Source: Hermatobates lingyangjiaoensis
Taxonomy: Eukaryota; Arthropoda; Insecta; Hemiptera; Hermatobatidae
NCBI GenBank assembly: GCA_026182355.1
Contig: JAPFBL010000008.1
Coordinates: 1,303,501-1,367,500 of the forward strand
Length of the DNA stretch: 64,000 nt
Direction: 5' to 3'
In this document: positions 1-11,936 of the stretch, piece by piece
Layout of the letters: each line of letters opens with the position of its first letter
Position numbering within the stretch: position 1 is the first letter of the stretch
Notes under the pieces: generated by a model
Told to the model about the DNA's origin: nothing
What the model saw: the letters and a program-made list of their open reading frames with translations, nothing else
Database searches by the model: none
Program-made: the position numbers and the translations under genes

Positions 1-28
1 GGGAAGGCCACTGCAACCTAACCTATTT
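1..28 (+). repeat. 3' tail fragment of the tRNA-derived SINE family
   Basis: The first bases resemble the 3' end (GCTACTGCAACTTAACCTAA) of the SINE copies at 25.7 and 27.5 kb. The element is cut by the window edge. Confidence 0.4.
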
Positions 29-118
29 ACTTTTTAAATAGAGATTTACTTACTTTCTACAACTTCTAAATACTTGAACATTGTTTTTAATAATAGTATT
101 GACTAAAAGTGCATATTA

Positions 119-284
119 ATTGTAGGGTAAAAAGTTAATGAAATGGTCTCCACATATAAAAATTTAATTCTATAAACAACGCGTTTCGAACACGTAGTGT
201 TTGTCCCCAGTGTTCGAAACGCGTTGTTTATACGATTAAATTTGTATACGTGGAGACCATTTCATTAGCTTTTTGCCCTACAAT
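119..284. repeat. Foldback element (166 bp palindrome) with GAAACGCGTTG core
   Basis: The two arms are near-perfect reverse complements, starting ATTGTAGGG and ending CCCTACAAT. The centre holds two inverted copies of a GTTCGAAACGCGTTG block. The same block, less well kept, is in the foldback at 21362-21711, so both belong to one repeat family (family E of the hammerhead-like set). Here the CTGANGA part reads CTGGGGA, so the motif looks decayed. Confidence 0.7.
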
Positions 285-577
285 GAGTAAATACCACATA
301 ATAACTGATTGCACTACGTTACAAAGTGCATATTGATTTTTACCTTTACCCTACCAGCCTAGCCTAATTCAATACGTCGTAATCATTGTACACTGTAAGG
401 TATTTGTTAAAAGCTAGGGACTGGGACATGGCTGAAATTTGAGTTGTGGCCCTCAAGACCTTTCAAGTAGGTTAATCATGTTTTAAACATTTACTATATC
501 TGAAATATGCCCCAAATCTACGCAGAAACAGGAATCATGAAATTACTTTCAACAACTACATGAAATATAAATGTACC

Positions 578-863
578 TTTATTATACATATATATCTATA
601 TAAGTTCGTTCGTGTTTAAAACATCGACAAATCCGACTTTCAATTTTGTTAGACAATATCATCTTAATTAATAGATTGAAAATATGCTTCGCTTATAGAA
701 TTAAAATATATATATATATATAAAAAAAAAACAAATTTTAGAAGTTGTCACTGAAGTATTGTAACTGTAGAACGGTTGAATTGGTCGGGCGGCTGGCAGA
801 GGCGTCGGAGCCTTTCTGGCGTTAAAGGTAACTCTCATCACAAGATGGTCCCGTCAATTTATT
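578..863 (-). terminator. WDR74 3' end with two candidate poly(A) signals
   Basis: On the minus strand an AATAAA hexamer lies at 863-858, directly after the stop codon, and another at 583-578. The second leaves a more normal 3' UTR of about 280 nt. Neither can be chosen without transcript data. Confidence 0.4.
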
Positions 864-864
864 C

Positions 865-3800
865 CTAAGGTTTATGCTTCTTCCGAGTGTTTCCAGTTGA
901 TTTCGTCCTTTTTTCAACTGTTGGCATACTTTTGAAAATCTCCTCATATTCTTTACTAGCAGTGGTCGCCGCTTCTTCGTTTGTATTTTCTTTTAATTCT
1001 GATTCTTCTCCTTCTTCATCGCTACTTACTCTTGGATAGCTTAAATTAAAATCTTTTCTGATTAAAACGCATGTCATTTTTGATTGGACATATTCCTGAA
1101 AAACAAGTAAAATATTGAAAAAAATGTATCCAAGTAAATTTACTGAACATCAGGGTGCGTCATAATTTGACATACATAAGAAAATGTATAAACAATATTT
1201 TATTTATATTTCAGACACGCTAGGAGAAGATGCATTTGAAGATAGAACAACGAATTTAAGTTAAGCTTATTATCACTTATTTATATTTTTTGGGGGGGGG
1301 GGGGGGGGGGGCACATGACCTCAAGGTGTCAAGCCTAACTTTAACTAACCTAAATGTGTGTTAGTTTAGTCCATCCCAAAAGGGGTGGAGCACTTATTGA
1401 TACTTTATTCGGAACATTGCTAAAAAAAAAAAGCTATAACCACCAAATTTCATGTCTAAGTTAACGATTTCCCTTACAATTCGAAAAACAATCTGGATAC
1501 AAAAATTGTTCTTTTTTAGTGATATTTTAAATTTTCACTTTGCCAAAACTGTGTTTCCACGACTTTCATTAAACTCAACATGATTCTAGCTTTTTATTTA
1601 ACACTTACTATATATAGTATGATGTTGCACGTAGAAATTGTTCTTCAAAAAGGCCAAAAATTTTAAAAAATTGTTCTCTAATGGTTATAAAGGTGCTTTT
1701 GAAGTATATATGTTTGTATTGATATGGATATTAAAGAAAAGATATTGAATTAATATTAATTATTAATATGATATTAAACGTATTAATATTAAAACTGATA
1801 ACACGGAGAGAGGTAGAAATCAGAGAATATTTGCATGGTTAACAGTAAGGACCAAAGAGTCTACAGCACTATCGTGATGCAACTAGTGCTAGCCTAACAA
1901 GTTCCGTTTAAAACTGGGTAAATGTAAGTCGCGCGGAGTAAACACAACATTATTCAATTATGCATAAAATAATTTTTCAAGACTTGATGGGAAAATCGGG
2001 TATAATTTGGTAATTTCTATGGTCCGAACTCAGTACACATAAAGACAGACAAACGTTTGATTTTTATAAATATAGATTATATTAGTTTGTAGAGAAACTA
2101 AACTTTTGTTTTTCCACCTTTTTTACGAAATTCCTCAGTTTAAACAATACTATTTCAAAAAATTAACTATGAACAAAAATATTTACCTTAAACAATAACT
2201 CTTTCGTTTGTAAATTGTGAATTCTGAAATGTCGATCCAAGCTAACCGACGCAATGTACGGATTTTCCACCGGACATGCAATACCTTTGATAGCTCCCAG
2301 AAAGCCTTTGTATTTATTCATTACTAAGCCTTTACTCCTGAGGTCAACAAGGTTCATCTGCCCACTCCCACTTCCCACAATAACGTGGCTGTAAACAAAA
2401 CGGTATTTTAATATTTCCTCGTGATTAATTGTAAATGATTATATAGCTCAATAAAAAAAAAGAGAAGAACATAAACAAAGGCAAACAAAACTACTTATAT
2501 ATATAACTGCAAAAAACAACACATAAAAAACGATAACACTTACTGGATCAATATGTAGAACCGAAGTTCATCATCAGGAAGAGAGTAGAAGAGAAGAAGA
2601 AGAAGAGGTACAGTGCGTTCAAGACTATGGGTGGAAGGCGATTACGATGAGACTATGAAGTCGCCTTCCACCCATAGTCTTGAACACACATATCTCTTCT
2701 TCTTCCTTTCCACTCTCCTGTATTGTTTTTTTTTCAGTTATTTATCTCTCCGGTTTGGACATTTAGTAATTTCATTTATGTATACCATATAAAAAGAGGT
2801 ATATAAAAAGATTACACATAAACACGTGAAATGACAATCAATGATCAAACCACAATATGAAATGGGAAAACAAGACTAAGATCTTTCAACGCCTTATTCT
2901 TGCATATAAACAATGAAAATCATCATATTGATTGGACAGGAGCTAAATTTATTACCTATGAAAAATCAATGTTGTTAAGAAATATTATTGAATCGTCTCT
3001 AATTAAATTTAATAGATCAAATATTATAAACATTAGTAATGGTCTCTTCAAACTTGATACTTTCGTTACGAGGGCAATAGCCTCTTCTAAGAGGGTTGAC
3101 AGCTAGCTGATAGTTTTTTACTCTTTCTTACTGTACTCCTTTGTTTCCCCAAACATCCCTTTCTGGACATTTGTCCTTTCCTTCACTTTCACTCTTTTTT
3201 AAATACCACTCTTCTGAACCTCTCACCAGATGTTTCTGCTTCTAGTGTTTCAGTCGGGTTTTTGACTCTGCCGAAGACCGCTTGTTACGGTTGAAAGATC
3301 TTAGTCTTGTTTTCCCATTTCTTATTGTGGTTTGATCATTGAGATATATATGTGTGTGTGTTGATAAAAATATCGACTGTGGAAATGAAACAAAATAAAA
3401 CTTTTATCAGGTTTCGATTAGTTCTTCAGATTCAAATCATACCCACATTGACAAAGTTTCAGTTTTTATTTAAAGCCTTCTTCATAAGCCTACAAAACAG
3501 GAAATATAAGAAATAATATAATCATTCAAAATTCAAACATACATCAAAAGCGCAAAAAGTTACAAATAAAAAAATACAATAGAAATTGTGACAATAGTTT
3601 AAGTGATAGAACCTACAAATCTTATTTTTTTAAACAGTTCTCTCACAAAGCTATTGTCAAATTTTTATTGTATATTCTTATTTCTAGCTTTTTACCCATT
3701 TTATGTATGTTTGATTTTTAAATGATTCTATTACGTCTATATTTCCTCTGTTTTGTACACCTATAAAAAAGTTTTTAAATAAAAACCGAAACATTGACAA

Positions 3801-5283
3801 TGAGAATTTTATTTGAACCTGAAAAACTAACTAATTACATTAACAGATGAAACGTATAACCTATTGTAAAAAAATTTGAAATATTGCATTATACCATAAC
3901 ATATATTTCATTAAAACCAGTCGACATAATACTTACTTTCGTTGCAATGTTATTTTACTAATAACCTCGATTCTTAATTATTTTCCTATTAAGTATTAGC
4001 TGCTTTCTTGAAATGAGGAAAAGCTGCGCAGAATCAGTTTAAAACGACAACATACATTGAAAAATAGTAAGCTGACTTATTCTGAAGGTAACACACAACA
4101 CTACCGCAGACTGACTTTTATTATTATCGAAAGAACATAATTTGTTAGTTCTTTCTTTACTGTCCACAGAATTAAGCAACTAATTAGCAATATACAATCA
4201 CAGTAGTTTGACAACACTTCTCATTTTGATTTGTTCAGATATACATGGGTATTAACAGTTAACAACAAAGCTTAGTTTGAGTTTATGTAAGTAGTTCTTG
4301 AAAATAGATATTACGACTGAAATCTGAAAAACAGTATGCAATAGATTAATCAATTAAACGGCTTACTGATCTTTAGTGCTGGCTGAAATTGCTGTGAGAG
4401 CTTGTTCAGGGATGTTCACATTCACCACAGGTCTTCTACAGTTAGAATTGGGGTCATATAGCCTGACGTGCCCATGCTTAGTAGTGACAGCTACTTTATC
4501 AGTATCTGTGACGAAACACATATCTGTCACCCACACTGGTACACGCAAATCTAAAGTGTCATGTCTTACCTATCAAAAAAAAATAAAATATGCCAAATAG
4601 CACAAAACTGTTAATAAAAATAAACTGAGTATAAATAAACTACGTAGCCATTACGTTTTTTGCAATAAATGATGTTTTTCCTACTTCTATATCCCAAAGT
4701 TTAAGATCATTTTCCTTTCCACCGGTGGCAATAATACTTCGTTTTATTGTATTTTGACGAACACGTTCTAAATGACTTCCAGTTTGAATAACTGAAGCAG
4801 AATCACCATCTCTCCAAACTTTTACTATTCCTGATTGGACACCGGACACTAAAACACTAATAAGCAAACCACCTTATACTATATGAAATATTAAGAGTTA
4901 GCAATTAAACAGAACAATAAATACCCATTGTATTTACAAACTCCTACTATTGGACCATCGCCACACTTCAGATCCACTGTCTGTGAAAAGCTTTTCGAGT
5001 TTAAGGAATAAATTTTCACAAGTTGGCTTCCATAACCAATAAGGATTTCATCTTCATTGTCATCACTCCAACTCATAGCTGTCACTGGATTTTTATTTGT
5101 GACAGACTTTAAGCTATCCAATTTTTTCACTATAATATCCGATTTTTCCAGAGCACATACTCCTATAATTAACTTCAGTTATTATAGAACTAATTATCAC
5201 AATATAGCGTAATAACATTATTACTTACCCTTAAAAACACCAGATGAGCCTCCAATAAAGGCATTATAAAATTGTCCCTTCAT
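865..5283 (-). CDS. WDR74: WDR74/Nsa1-like WD40 ribosome-biogenesis protein
   Basis: Six exons read on the minus strand: 5283-5229, 5162-4925, 4856-4655, 4569-4367, 2388-2187 and 1095-865. All introns have GT...AG borders and phases agree, giving 1131 nt and 376 aa, close to the family's usual length (about 385). WD-type strand ends are visible as LKLWDIE, VRLYDP, MNLVDLR and FRIHNLQ. A start MKGQFYNAFIGG, an acidic patch (SSDEEGEESE) and a basic tail (RKKHKP) fit the Nsa1/WDR74 family. The family acts in the nucleolus, where it works with the AAA-ATPase NVL in remodelling pre-60S particles; that role is family knowledge. The exon 3 acceptor was set at 4857-4858, since the next downstream AG breaks the frame. 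Intron 4 (2389-4366) carries several retroelement fragments. The alternative, a generic WD40 protein, is less likely given the overall length and tail. Confidence 0.9.
1291..1312 (+). repeat. Poly(G) tract
   Basis: A run of about 20 G follows an AT-rich stretch downstream of the last WDR74 intron junction. Similar runs occur at 42303-42319 (G) and about 46897-46918 (C). Length in the assembly is unreliable in such tracts. Confidence 0.8.
2545..2717 (-). repeat. Foldback with UUCG-capped hammerhead-like motif (family I)
   Basis: Positions 2577-2717 form an imperfect hairpin: purine-rich left arm, TTC-rich right arm, and two copies of a CAAGACTATGGGTGGAAGG block. Just before it on the minus strand (2580-2545) is CTGATGA, one T, then GAAC-TTCG-GTTC, a perfect 4-bp stem with a UUCG tetraloop, then TAC where GAA would be expected and ATAT plus T. 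It fits the shared layout of the other families apart from the GAA position. It lies in WDR74 intron 4. Confidence 0.6.
2900..3106 (+). pseudogene. C-terminal remnant of a PLE GIY-YIG endonuclease
   Basis: An open stretch of about 68 codons ends with TAG at 3104-3106. It has the spacing of the last part of a Penelope GIY-YIG domain: NNENHHIDW, then a RNIIESSLI block (conserved Arg and Glu helix), then N...GLFKLD near the end. The catalytic GIY-YIG half and the reverse transcriptase are missing, so it is a 5'-truncated copy. Assignment rests on pattern recognition of the family, not on a search. Confidence 0.6.
3264..3306 (+). ncRNA. Hammerhead-like motif, family A copy 1
   Basis: Order on the plus strand: GACT, CTGCCGA (core CTGACGA in other copies), extra A, GACCG-loop-CGGTT, GAA, palindrome AGATCT, T, AGTC. 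GACT and AGTC close stem I. It starts about 160 bp after the stop of the PLE endonuclease remnant, on the same strand. One core base differs, so this copy may be inactive. Confidence 0.55.
3375..3840. repeat. Decayed foldback repeat (family R)
   Basis: Inverted blocks are seen: a stretch reading as AAATAAAAAC(T/C)GAAAC occurs on the minus strand near 3465 and on the plus strand near 3790, and GATTTGAATCTGAAGA near 3430 pairs with TTTGAACCTGAAAA near 3820. A similar block, AAATAAAAACTGAAATATTG, is at about 57933. These look like worn members of the same hammerhead-like class. Confidence 0.5.
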
Positions 5284-8040
5284 TTCTTATTATTAGAAAG
5301 TTGTGTACTACTTTAACCCCATACAACCAAGTCTGCATGGGATAGGTAACCTATCCTAAATTCAAAACAAACCATCTGTTGAATTCATCAGTGTTCTCCC
5401 TTATCAATTGTATGTTACTAAAGAAATCAATAGCAGAAGACAGAAAACAAGATTAAAAATTCAGTTATAACTTAAATTTTTTAAAATGCATCAGTTGTTA
5501 TCACATGCAATAACTTAAGAAATTTCAATAGCATTAAGTAAGACTATTGACTTATTACCAGTGAACATGATGTCAATATTTTAAAGCAAGCCTTACCAAG
5601 AAATGTCACAGATTTGATTAAATAATTTGAAATAAACAACAGTCAGGATTTAAGCGGTGAAATATTTTACTCAAATTGCGGTATCAATTGCATACAACAC
5701 TGGTACTATAGTTTCTTCGAAATAACTTTTAGCTCTTTTAATGTTACATAAAAATGTCAATCAGGTTATTTAAATTGCAAGACTAAATACAAACAGAAAG
5801 CTCATATATGTTTAGTCATAACATTATATAATCTGACTGCATAGTTTAAATTGTATTGACCTTAAGACAGTAGAACTAATTTCCGTCAATATATAGGGTT
5901 GTATGTTTAGACTTCAAGAAACAGGCCACCGCTAGACCCTTTTTGCAACGCCTGAATATATCAAAGAATCAATATATTGGTGCCAAAATTTACAGTTTTC
6001 TTGAAGTGCGTATCTTAACTAGTGTTCCAGATCATATAGGCTCATGACCGTTTCATTTTATATATTTTGTTATTAACAGCAGGTGCAAGATTTTTTCATT
6101 AAAAAAATCGAATATCCTAAGCAGTTATGTAGTCAAAATACTTAGTTCAGTAGAAACAGTCTAACCACCAGATTAAACTGACCTACTCTAATTAGGTGAC
6201 AATTAAATGCGAACATAACATTTTCTTGACAATAACTATGGAATAGTACTAAAGACCAATCAAAAAGAAAAGTTAAAAGATCCAAAACCAAATATCCCTC
6301 TTTAAAACATTCATGATCTCTGTGGCTAAGAAAACAGCTTATATAATTAATTGGGCACCATCAATTATAGTACACACTATTATATTAACTACAACCATTA
6401 ATTGCAGGTTGATGTATTTACTTCATTTACTTTTATTCTGTAGCAAAATGCAGCATAATGAAAGTATTGCATTCAGTAATCAACGGAAATGTCCTTCTTG
6501 AAATCTTCTGATTACAATAACATAGGTTTCGCAAATGGTCTGTCATTTGTGAGAGTGAGTTTTCTAATGAGTGGTTCTCCTAATAAGAGAGAATTTATGA
6601 TTCAGTACATACATCAGCCTGTAAAGTGAGTGCTAGCTTATTAAATAGGTTTGTTATCTTTTAAATTGCGTTTAAAGGTGACTCAAACCTCCTTTGCGTT
6701 TACAGGAAAATTTAGATTTACCAACTATCTCCAAAGGTATTTACAACCTGAAGAAGTGAATGATCCAGAAATACTTAAATATTTTCGATTACAGTCATCC
6801 GGTGAGAAACGCACAATAACCTTTGACTTTGCAGCTATGAATTGCAATTTAATTAGACTAGACCAATAGCTTACCAGACTTAAGCAAACATTGTGCTTGG
6901 GTTCATAGATTTACTGTTGAATGAAAGGAATAGTTGATTAGGTAATGCTGTAAACGAAGAGCCTGGCGAAAAATCTTTCCTTAACAAGTCTTATAAATTA
7001 AGCAAAAACTAGCTCTGCAATAACAGCCCGGAGGACCGGCTTCCCCTCGACACTATTTGCATTGGCATTATTACAGTCTACCGTTTACAGTGTCACGTCT
7101 AAATGCTTAAAACAATATTTAATCTGGTCACCAACAGTGAAAACGTTCAGTGATTTAGTTTTTAAGACTAAGGAACGTTTCAGCAATGGAAATTCATCGA
7201 CAGATAAGTGAAATGTCTAGAATCTAGGTAATAAGTAGCAGTAAAGTGTTTAAACGGGTGACAACTTTCAAAGACTGATAAGAAAATGTCAATTATATAC
7301 TGTGATCAGGCTGGACCTGTGAGGAAAATTTACCACTGCATAAATTTTATGTGGTTGTGTGTATTTAGTTTAGTATTACCATGGTTTTAGTCTTTGTGCA
7401 CAGTTGTTTCACGATCCGAATAGAATCATTTACTTTAAGACATTTTGACGCTTATTGGCAGACTTCATGGAATAAATCGTTTAAATGTTGAAGAAATCAA
7501 AAGCGGAACATATAGAGTACATAGGTAAGCGGAAATAGTTTATTACTTTATCATTTGTTTTTGTAATGCAATATTCTAACATTGTATTTGTATTCCAGTG
7601 TGGAACAGACAAACTCATGTGTTCATTGAAGATAGCATTACTCTCTCATACCCTATACAGTAGCTGGCAAATTTCCTTTTGTACTTGAGTCACTGTACCT
7701 TTAGAAAAGCATTTCGATGAAAATCAATGGTTTTGGTATCACCAATAATTCATTTGAGTTTGTAAATATTTAGTTTAATACAACAAGAAAATGTATAGGA
7801 ATAAAATTAACAACAATAAAAAAGCATAACAGTTTATTATCAGGGTTTAATTAAAAGTAATGCACTTATTATATATACATCATATTTCAGTACAGACACT
7901 TATTATGTGAACGTCCATTTGAAGGAGTAAGTCCTCACCAGTCGTATTCACTTCATACTGCTCAAGCCTCAGATACTATTCTCATGTTTCCTTAGAATAT
8001 GCAGCATCAAAGACTTTTTATAAACTGTTTCAACTGGACA
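5284..8040. other. Spacer upstream of WDR74, no recognised gene
   Basis: AT-rich DNA beyond the WDR74 start. An open stretch at 6651-6869 could encode about 72 residues but matches nothing I know and has no clear gene context. No promoter element could be named. The WDR74 promoter should lie just beyond 5283. Confidence 0.5.
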
Positions 8041-9530
8041 TTAAATTAAACGAAACACTGGGTTATTATATTTATGTTTTCTCAAGATATGCCCTCTCAA
8101 ATGTCCCCTTGTCGTTGTTGTGTGACTGCATTGGTGGCACTTTTTGCTGATACACTTGAAAAGGCCCAAGGTGCAATAGTAAGTTATTTCAAATGGATTA
8201 TGAACAGTGTAAACATGATTCTGAAAGTGTTCATTGCTTTTAAAAATCTTCTTGCATTCACAACACTGGAACTCTGGTTGATTTCGATGTTCTAAATTGA
8301 AATGACTGAAGTATACATCTTTTCTGTTACTCCAATAACTAAAATTAGAACAGCTGAACTTGATTTTATTAGAGTGCTCCCATTTGTTTGTGTTTAATGA
8401 GTAGTTCATGCCTTGAAAATGTCTTCCCACAAAACTTACAAGAGTATTTATGCGCTAACCCAGAATGTTTTGACATTTTATCAATAGAAAGTCTTTGATT
8501 CGACTTGCTTTCATAACACTGGTGATACTTCGTAACTCTAACTCTAGGTCTCTCAGAATGCCGAAACTTAACGCGGTTTAAAGCGTCTATTTTTACATAC
8601 GTCGAATAGTTGCATTAAGTACAGTTGAGTTTACTTTGTTTATGAAATGTCTTCATGTGCCTGGTCAGACATTTAGCACTTAATATAGAACGACAAAATT
8701 CCCATGTTTTTTTTTTTGTAGCGTGAACATTTAACAGATGCTCCCTTAAATCTCTCTTTCCCAATGTACTGTATTGACAGTCGTGACAACAGAACATCAA
8801 ACGACTTGAACTATGATTAAGTCACGTAATACTTCAAGTAATCAAAACATGGGAATATTTTATTGGGACAAAAGCCACAAGGCAGTTGATGCAGTCAGTG
8901 ATGCACTTCGTAATGAGTTTTCAATTCATATGATTACATCTTTCAGTCATATTTATATTTACATCTTCTTCATTTCAGTCTCATGGTTCTGGTTCATATA
9001 ACCATCATGGTCAGTCTCTGTCCTTATTTCGTAGCATGTAGCATCACTCATGTCATTCATCATAGAACCATCAAGGTCAGTCTCTGCTTTTTTTTGCACC
9101 ATGTAGCATCACTCATGTCATTCATCATAGAACCATCAAGGTCAGTCTCTGTCTTTATTTTGCACCATGTAGCATCACTCATGTCATTCATCATAGAACC
9201 ATCAAGGTCAGTCTCTGTCTTTATTTTGCACCATGTAGCATCACTCATATCATTCATCCAGTGAAGGGTGAGTGTCACCCTTCATAACGTCATTACTGTC
9301 TTCTGCCTCTATGCTGCTGTATAATGTATTGCCTATGTTACCCCTTGTGCCATCATCACAGTCTCTTCTTGTCCTATCTTGCAGTTAGCTATGTTGTGAT
9401 TCTCGGTGTCCATTAAGATGATCCGCATCTTTTATGACATCATTACCAATAAAGGACTTTGATTTTGCAATGTCAACAACTTTGATTTGAACATCCTTTA
9501 GTCTAGCAACATATATCCTCCAATCTTCAC
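8041..9530 (-). pseudogene. Broken C2H2 zinc-finger gene
   Basis: Minus-strand zinc-finger coding sequence is spread over three frames. Block 1 (8800-8615) starts FCCHDCQYSTLGKRDLREH and ends ...RHMKTFHK. Block 2 (about 8605-8368) has CNYSTYV...H and YSCKFCGKTFSRHELLIKH. Block 3 (8430-8041) has FQCCECKKIF...H...H and KCHQCSHTT...H...H. Upstream, from a good acceptor (AG at 9532-9531), EDWRIYVARLKDVQ continues to about 9250 but is hit by a TAA near 9385 and a frame change. Several stops and frameshifts with recognisable fingers argue for a dead gene or retrocopy. Sequencing error could explain one break but not all of them. Confidence 0.7.
8986..9260. repeat. Tandem repeat, 66-bp unit, about four copies
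   Basis: The block CATAGAACCATCAAGG recurs at about 9060, 9126 and 9192, with a diverged first copy near 8996. The period is a multiple of 3, and both strands stay open across it; on the minus strand each unit reads MNDMSDATWCK plus 11 residues. It lies inside the broken zinc-finger gene, so it was probably an in-frame coding repeat there. Confidence 0.85.
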
Positions 9531-10677
9531 CTGAAAATCAACAGATGCATTATTAAAGAGCTCATATTGGAAATATCCCAAAGGTTATGGTAATATACTG
9601 AAATGTACCCATAAAAACGAGTCAACACTGTCACGCAATGGTTGGTATATACATTTATCAACTTCGTCAAAGATCATAAGTCATACATCAGCAAAAGATT
9701 AACATGAACACTCTGTACACTCAACGGGGAAAGTCAGCTTTGCAGCAATGTTTTAATAATGTCAATACGAGGCAGAGAAGTATGCCTGGATGACTCAATC
9801 ACTTTTTGAAAACTAGCTAAAGAGTATGCCCAATACAAATTACAAAAATTAATTTTTAAAGTACGTTAAACCATAAGATAAGTTATTTTTAACACATATA
9901 TGCCACTGTCTAGAGACGGGACCTCCTGAACGAATAGTTTGACTGAATGGCCTCAGTTTAATCAATTATTATTTAAATCTCACTCTATATAGTGTACAGG
10001 CATATTAAGGTATATCTTAATCAGGAAACTGAATATGAAAGTCATATCTTTATCACTATCTTCTGTCATAAATATCATTATGACATATCTTTATGAAAGT
10101 AATTTCTTTCCTAAGAATTTTAATTAACCGTTAATATTAAAATATCATTTAATCATTATTAAACACGATTTAATATCATTTAAACTTTAATTTCAAAATT
10201 TACACTTATTTCCCGTACAGTGCAATATATACTCGTACAAACAGTTTAATAGATTATTAACATTGAAATCACATAAACTTGTGAGAATTATTTGAGCAAA
10301 TTCGACTACAGATAAGTATAATCAAATATCCATTATAAGAATTTACTCAGACAAATATGAAATGAAATTTATGAAAAGACTGAATAAAATAATAAGTCCA
10401 ACTACAAAAATTTGATCATGTCAATGGAAGGTAGAAACAATAAATGACACGTAATTAATAATGTATATATTTTTTTCTCACTTTATTTCATTACATCTCA
10501 ATATTTATAAATATTTTAAAAACAAATAAACCTGTGTACACAAATGCAAGGAATATGCTTAATAATATACAATATATATAACATTCCAAATTAATAAATA
10601 AAATTTAACCATAAATGGTAATTTCACAGCTCTAAAAACAGTGCTCGAAGGACTAAATGTCATTAAAAAAATAAATA
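9531..10677. other. Spacer between zinc-finger pseudogene and polymerase eta
   Basis: Strongly AT-rich. I see no gene, clear repeat or RNA in it. It ends with the likely 3' UTR of polymerase eta; an AATAAA on the minus strand at 10683-10678 is about 215 nt after the stop. Confidence 0.5.
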
Positions 10678-10897
10678 TTTATTAATTCATATCATTAGCT
10701 TTAATAAATAGTAAAACGAATTCTGTATTTCTTAAAAAAAAATAACAACCTGCTAACAGCAATAATTCAAGTACTTTGTTGATATTTAAAAAATTCCATA
10801 TAAAATATATTAGATTGATTAAAATTTCATTTTTCTGAGGAAATTCGTAATAATAATAGAAGTTTATAAAATATTTTCTCAAAGGTTTACGTTTATA

Positions 10898-11936
10898 TTA
10901 AGATATAAAAAACGATTTTAGACTTTTACATTTGATTTCATCATTAGTGTTCTTAGTACGTTTCCTTTTGCTCTTATTTACCTTTGATGTGTTTAACTTT
11001 AGGGTTTGAATGGAACTAACTTCATTATCGTTATTCAAATCTTTTTGAAGGTTTTCTGCAAAATGCATATCAGAATGTTGAATAAATAAATTTGTAGGTA
11101 TTACTTTCGAACACTGTTCACAAAATTTGTCATCATTTGTTTCAAGATGTCCATTTATATTGTTATCTTTGCTATTTCTTAAACTCAAAAAGAAACTGGT
11201 ATTACTTTCTTTGCATATTTTCTCACTGCTATCATCAACTTTTTCCTTTGTTACTTTATTCTCTCGAAATTTCTTAACACTCTTTTGGAAAGTGACTGGT
11301 AAAAATGGTATGATTTCATCATCAATGGCATCAAGGTCAGGGAAGACATCCTTAAGGTCAACTTTTTCTTTGGTAGAAGCACTTTTCAAGAAAGAATCAA
11401 TAGAGTTCTTTTTAAGTCTTACCTTTTCACCAACATCTTTAGACGTCCCGTCATTGGTGCGTTCAAGAGAGTTTTCCTTAAATAAAACTGGACTGGTATT
11501 AATATTTCTTTCTTTTACTGTATCTTTATAATCGTTTCTTTCAAGAGTTGTTTTTTCTTCTATATCTAATAGATTAGAAAAGCATGAATCTTTATAATTG
11601 TTTCTTTCAACAGTTGTTTTTTCCTTTATATTCAATAGGTTTGAAAAAAATGATGTACTTTTCACATTTAAATTTAATGTACTCACTCCATTTTTGTCTT
11701 TATTATTTACGACATTGTTCTTAATAGCTCTCCTATCTTCACTACTGTTACTGTTACACGAGCTGTCCACTTTCATAACTGAAATGTCTTCTTTTTCACA
11801 TAAATTAGAACTGCTTTTATAAACTTGAACTTTTGCTTCATTTGTTGCAATAATCGGCTTTAAAAATCCACTTATAGAATTTGAAAGCGACTTTTCAAAC
11901 TTGCCAGCGGAAATACTGAGACTGTATATCGGATTC
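10898..11936 (-). CDS. POLH: POLH last exon: regulatory tail with UBZ and PIP motifs
   Basis: This exon encodes residues 402-746. It starts with the last polymerase strand (NPIYSLSISAGKF) and continues as a Ser/Lys/Asn-rich linker. Two FF pairs, at residues 497-498 (TSFFSNLL) and 649-650 (TSFFLSLR), resemble REV1-interacting motifs (FF followed by four non-proline residues). Residues 498-518 and 520-540 are near copies of each other. The UBZ finger and a basic stretch (KSKRKRTK) precede the terminal PIP motif. The FF and basic-stretch roles are inference by analogy with other polymerase eta proteins. Confidence 0.9.

Larger units (their letters stand above)
2805..3345 (+). mobile_element. Penelope-like element fragment, family A
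   Basis: A repeat end in inverted orientation (2805-2890) is followed by a protein remnant (2900-3106) and then by a plus-strand 3' region (3107-3345) whose outer part is the reverse complement of the first piece. The 3' region recurs at 18611-18920 and in shorter form near 15.8-16.1, 17.6, 25.6 and 53.9-54.1 kb. Inverted or partial end repeats flanking a truncated body are typical of PLE copies. It is inserted in WDR74 intron 4. Confidence 0.7.

Noticed and set aside
6651..6869. Open stretch of 72 codons upstream of WDR74
   Set aside because: The central part looks protein-like, but I recognise no family and see no consistent neighbouring exons.
8986..9260. Tandem repeat considered as a CRISPR array
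   Set aside because: There are no spacers: the 66-bp units are head-to-tail copies in a eukaryotic pseudogene.
11127..11531. Plus-strand open frame opposite POLH exon 8
   Set aside because: It mirrors the low-complexity Lys/Ser/Asn-rich tail, and the minus strand has the UBZ and PIP motifs.
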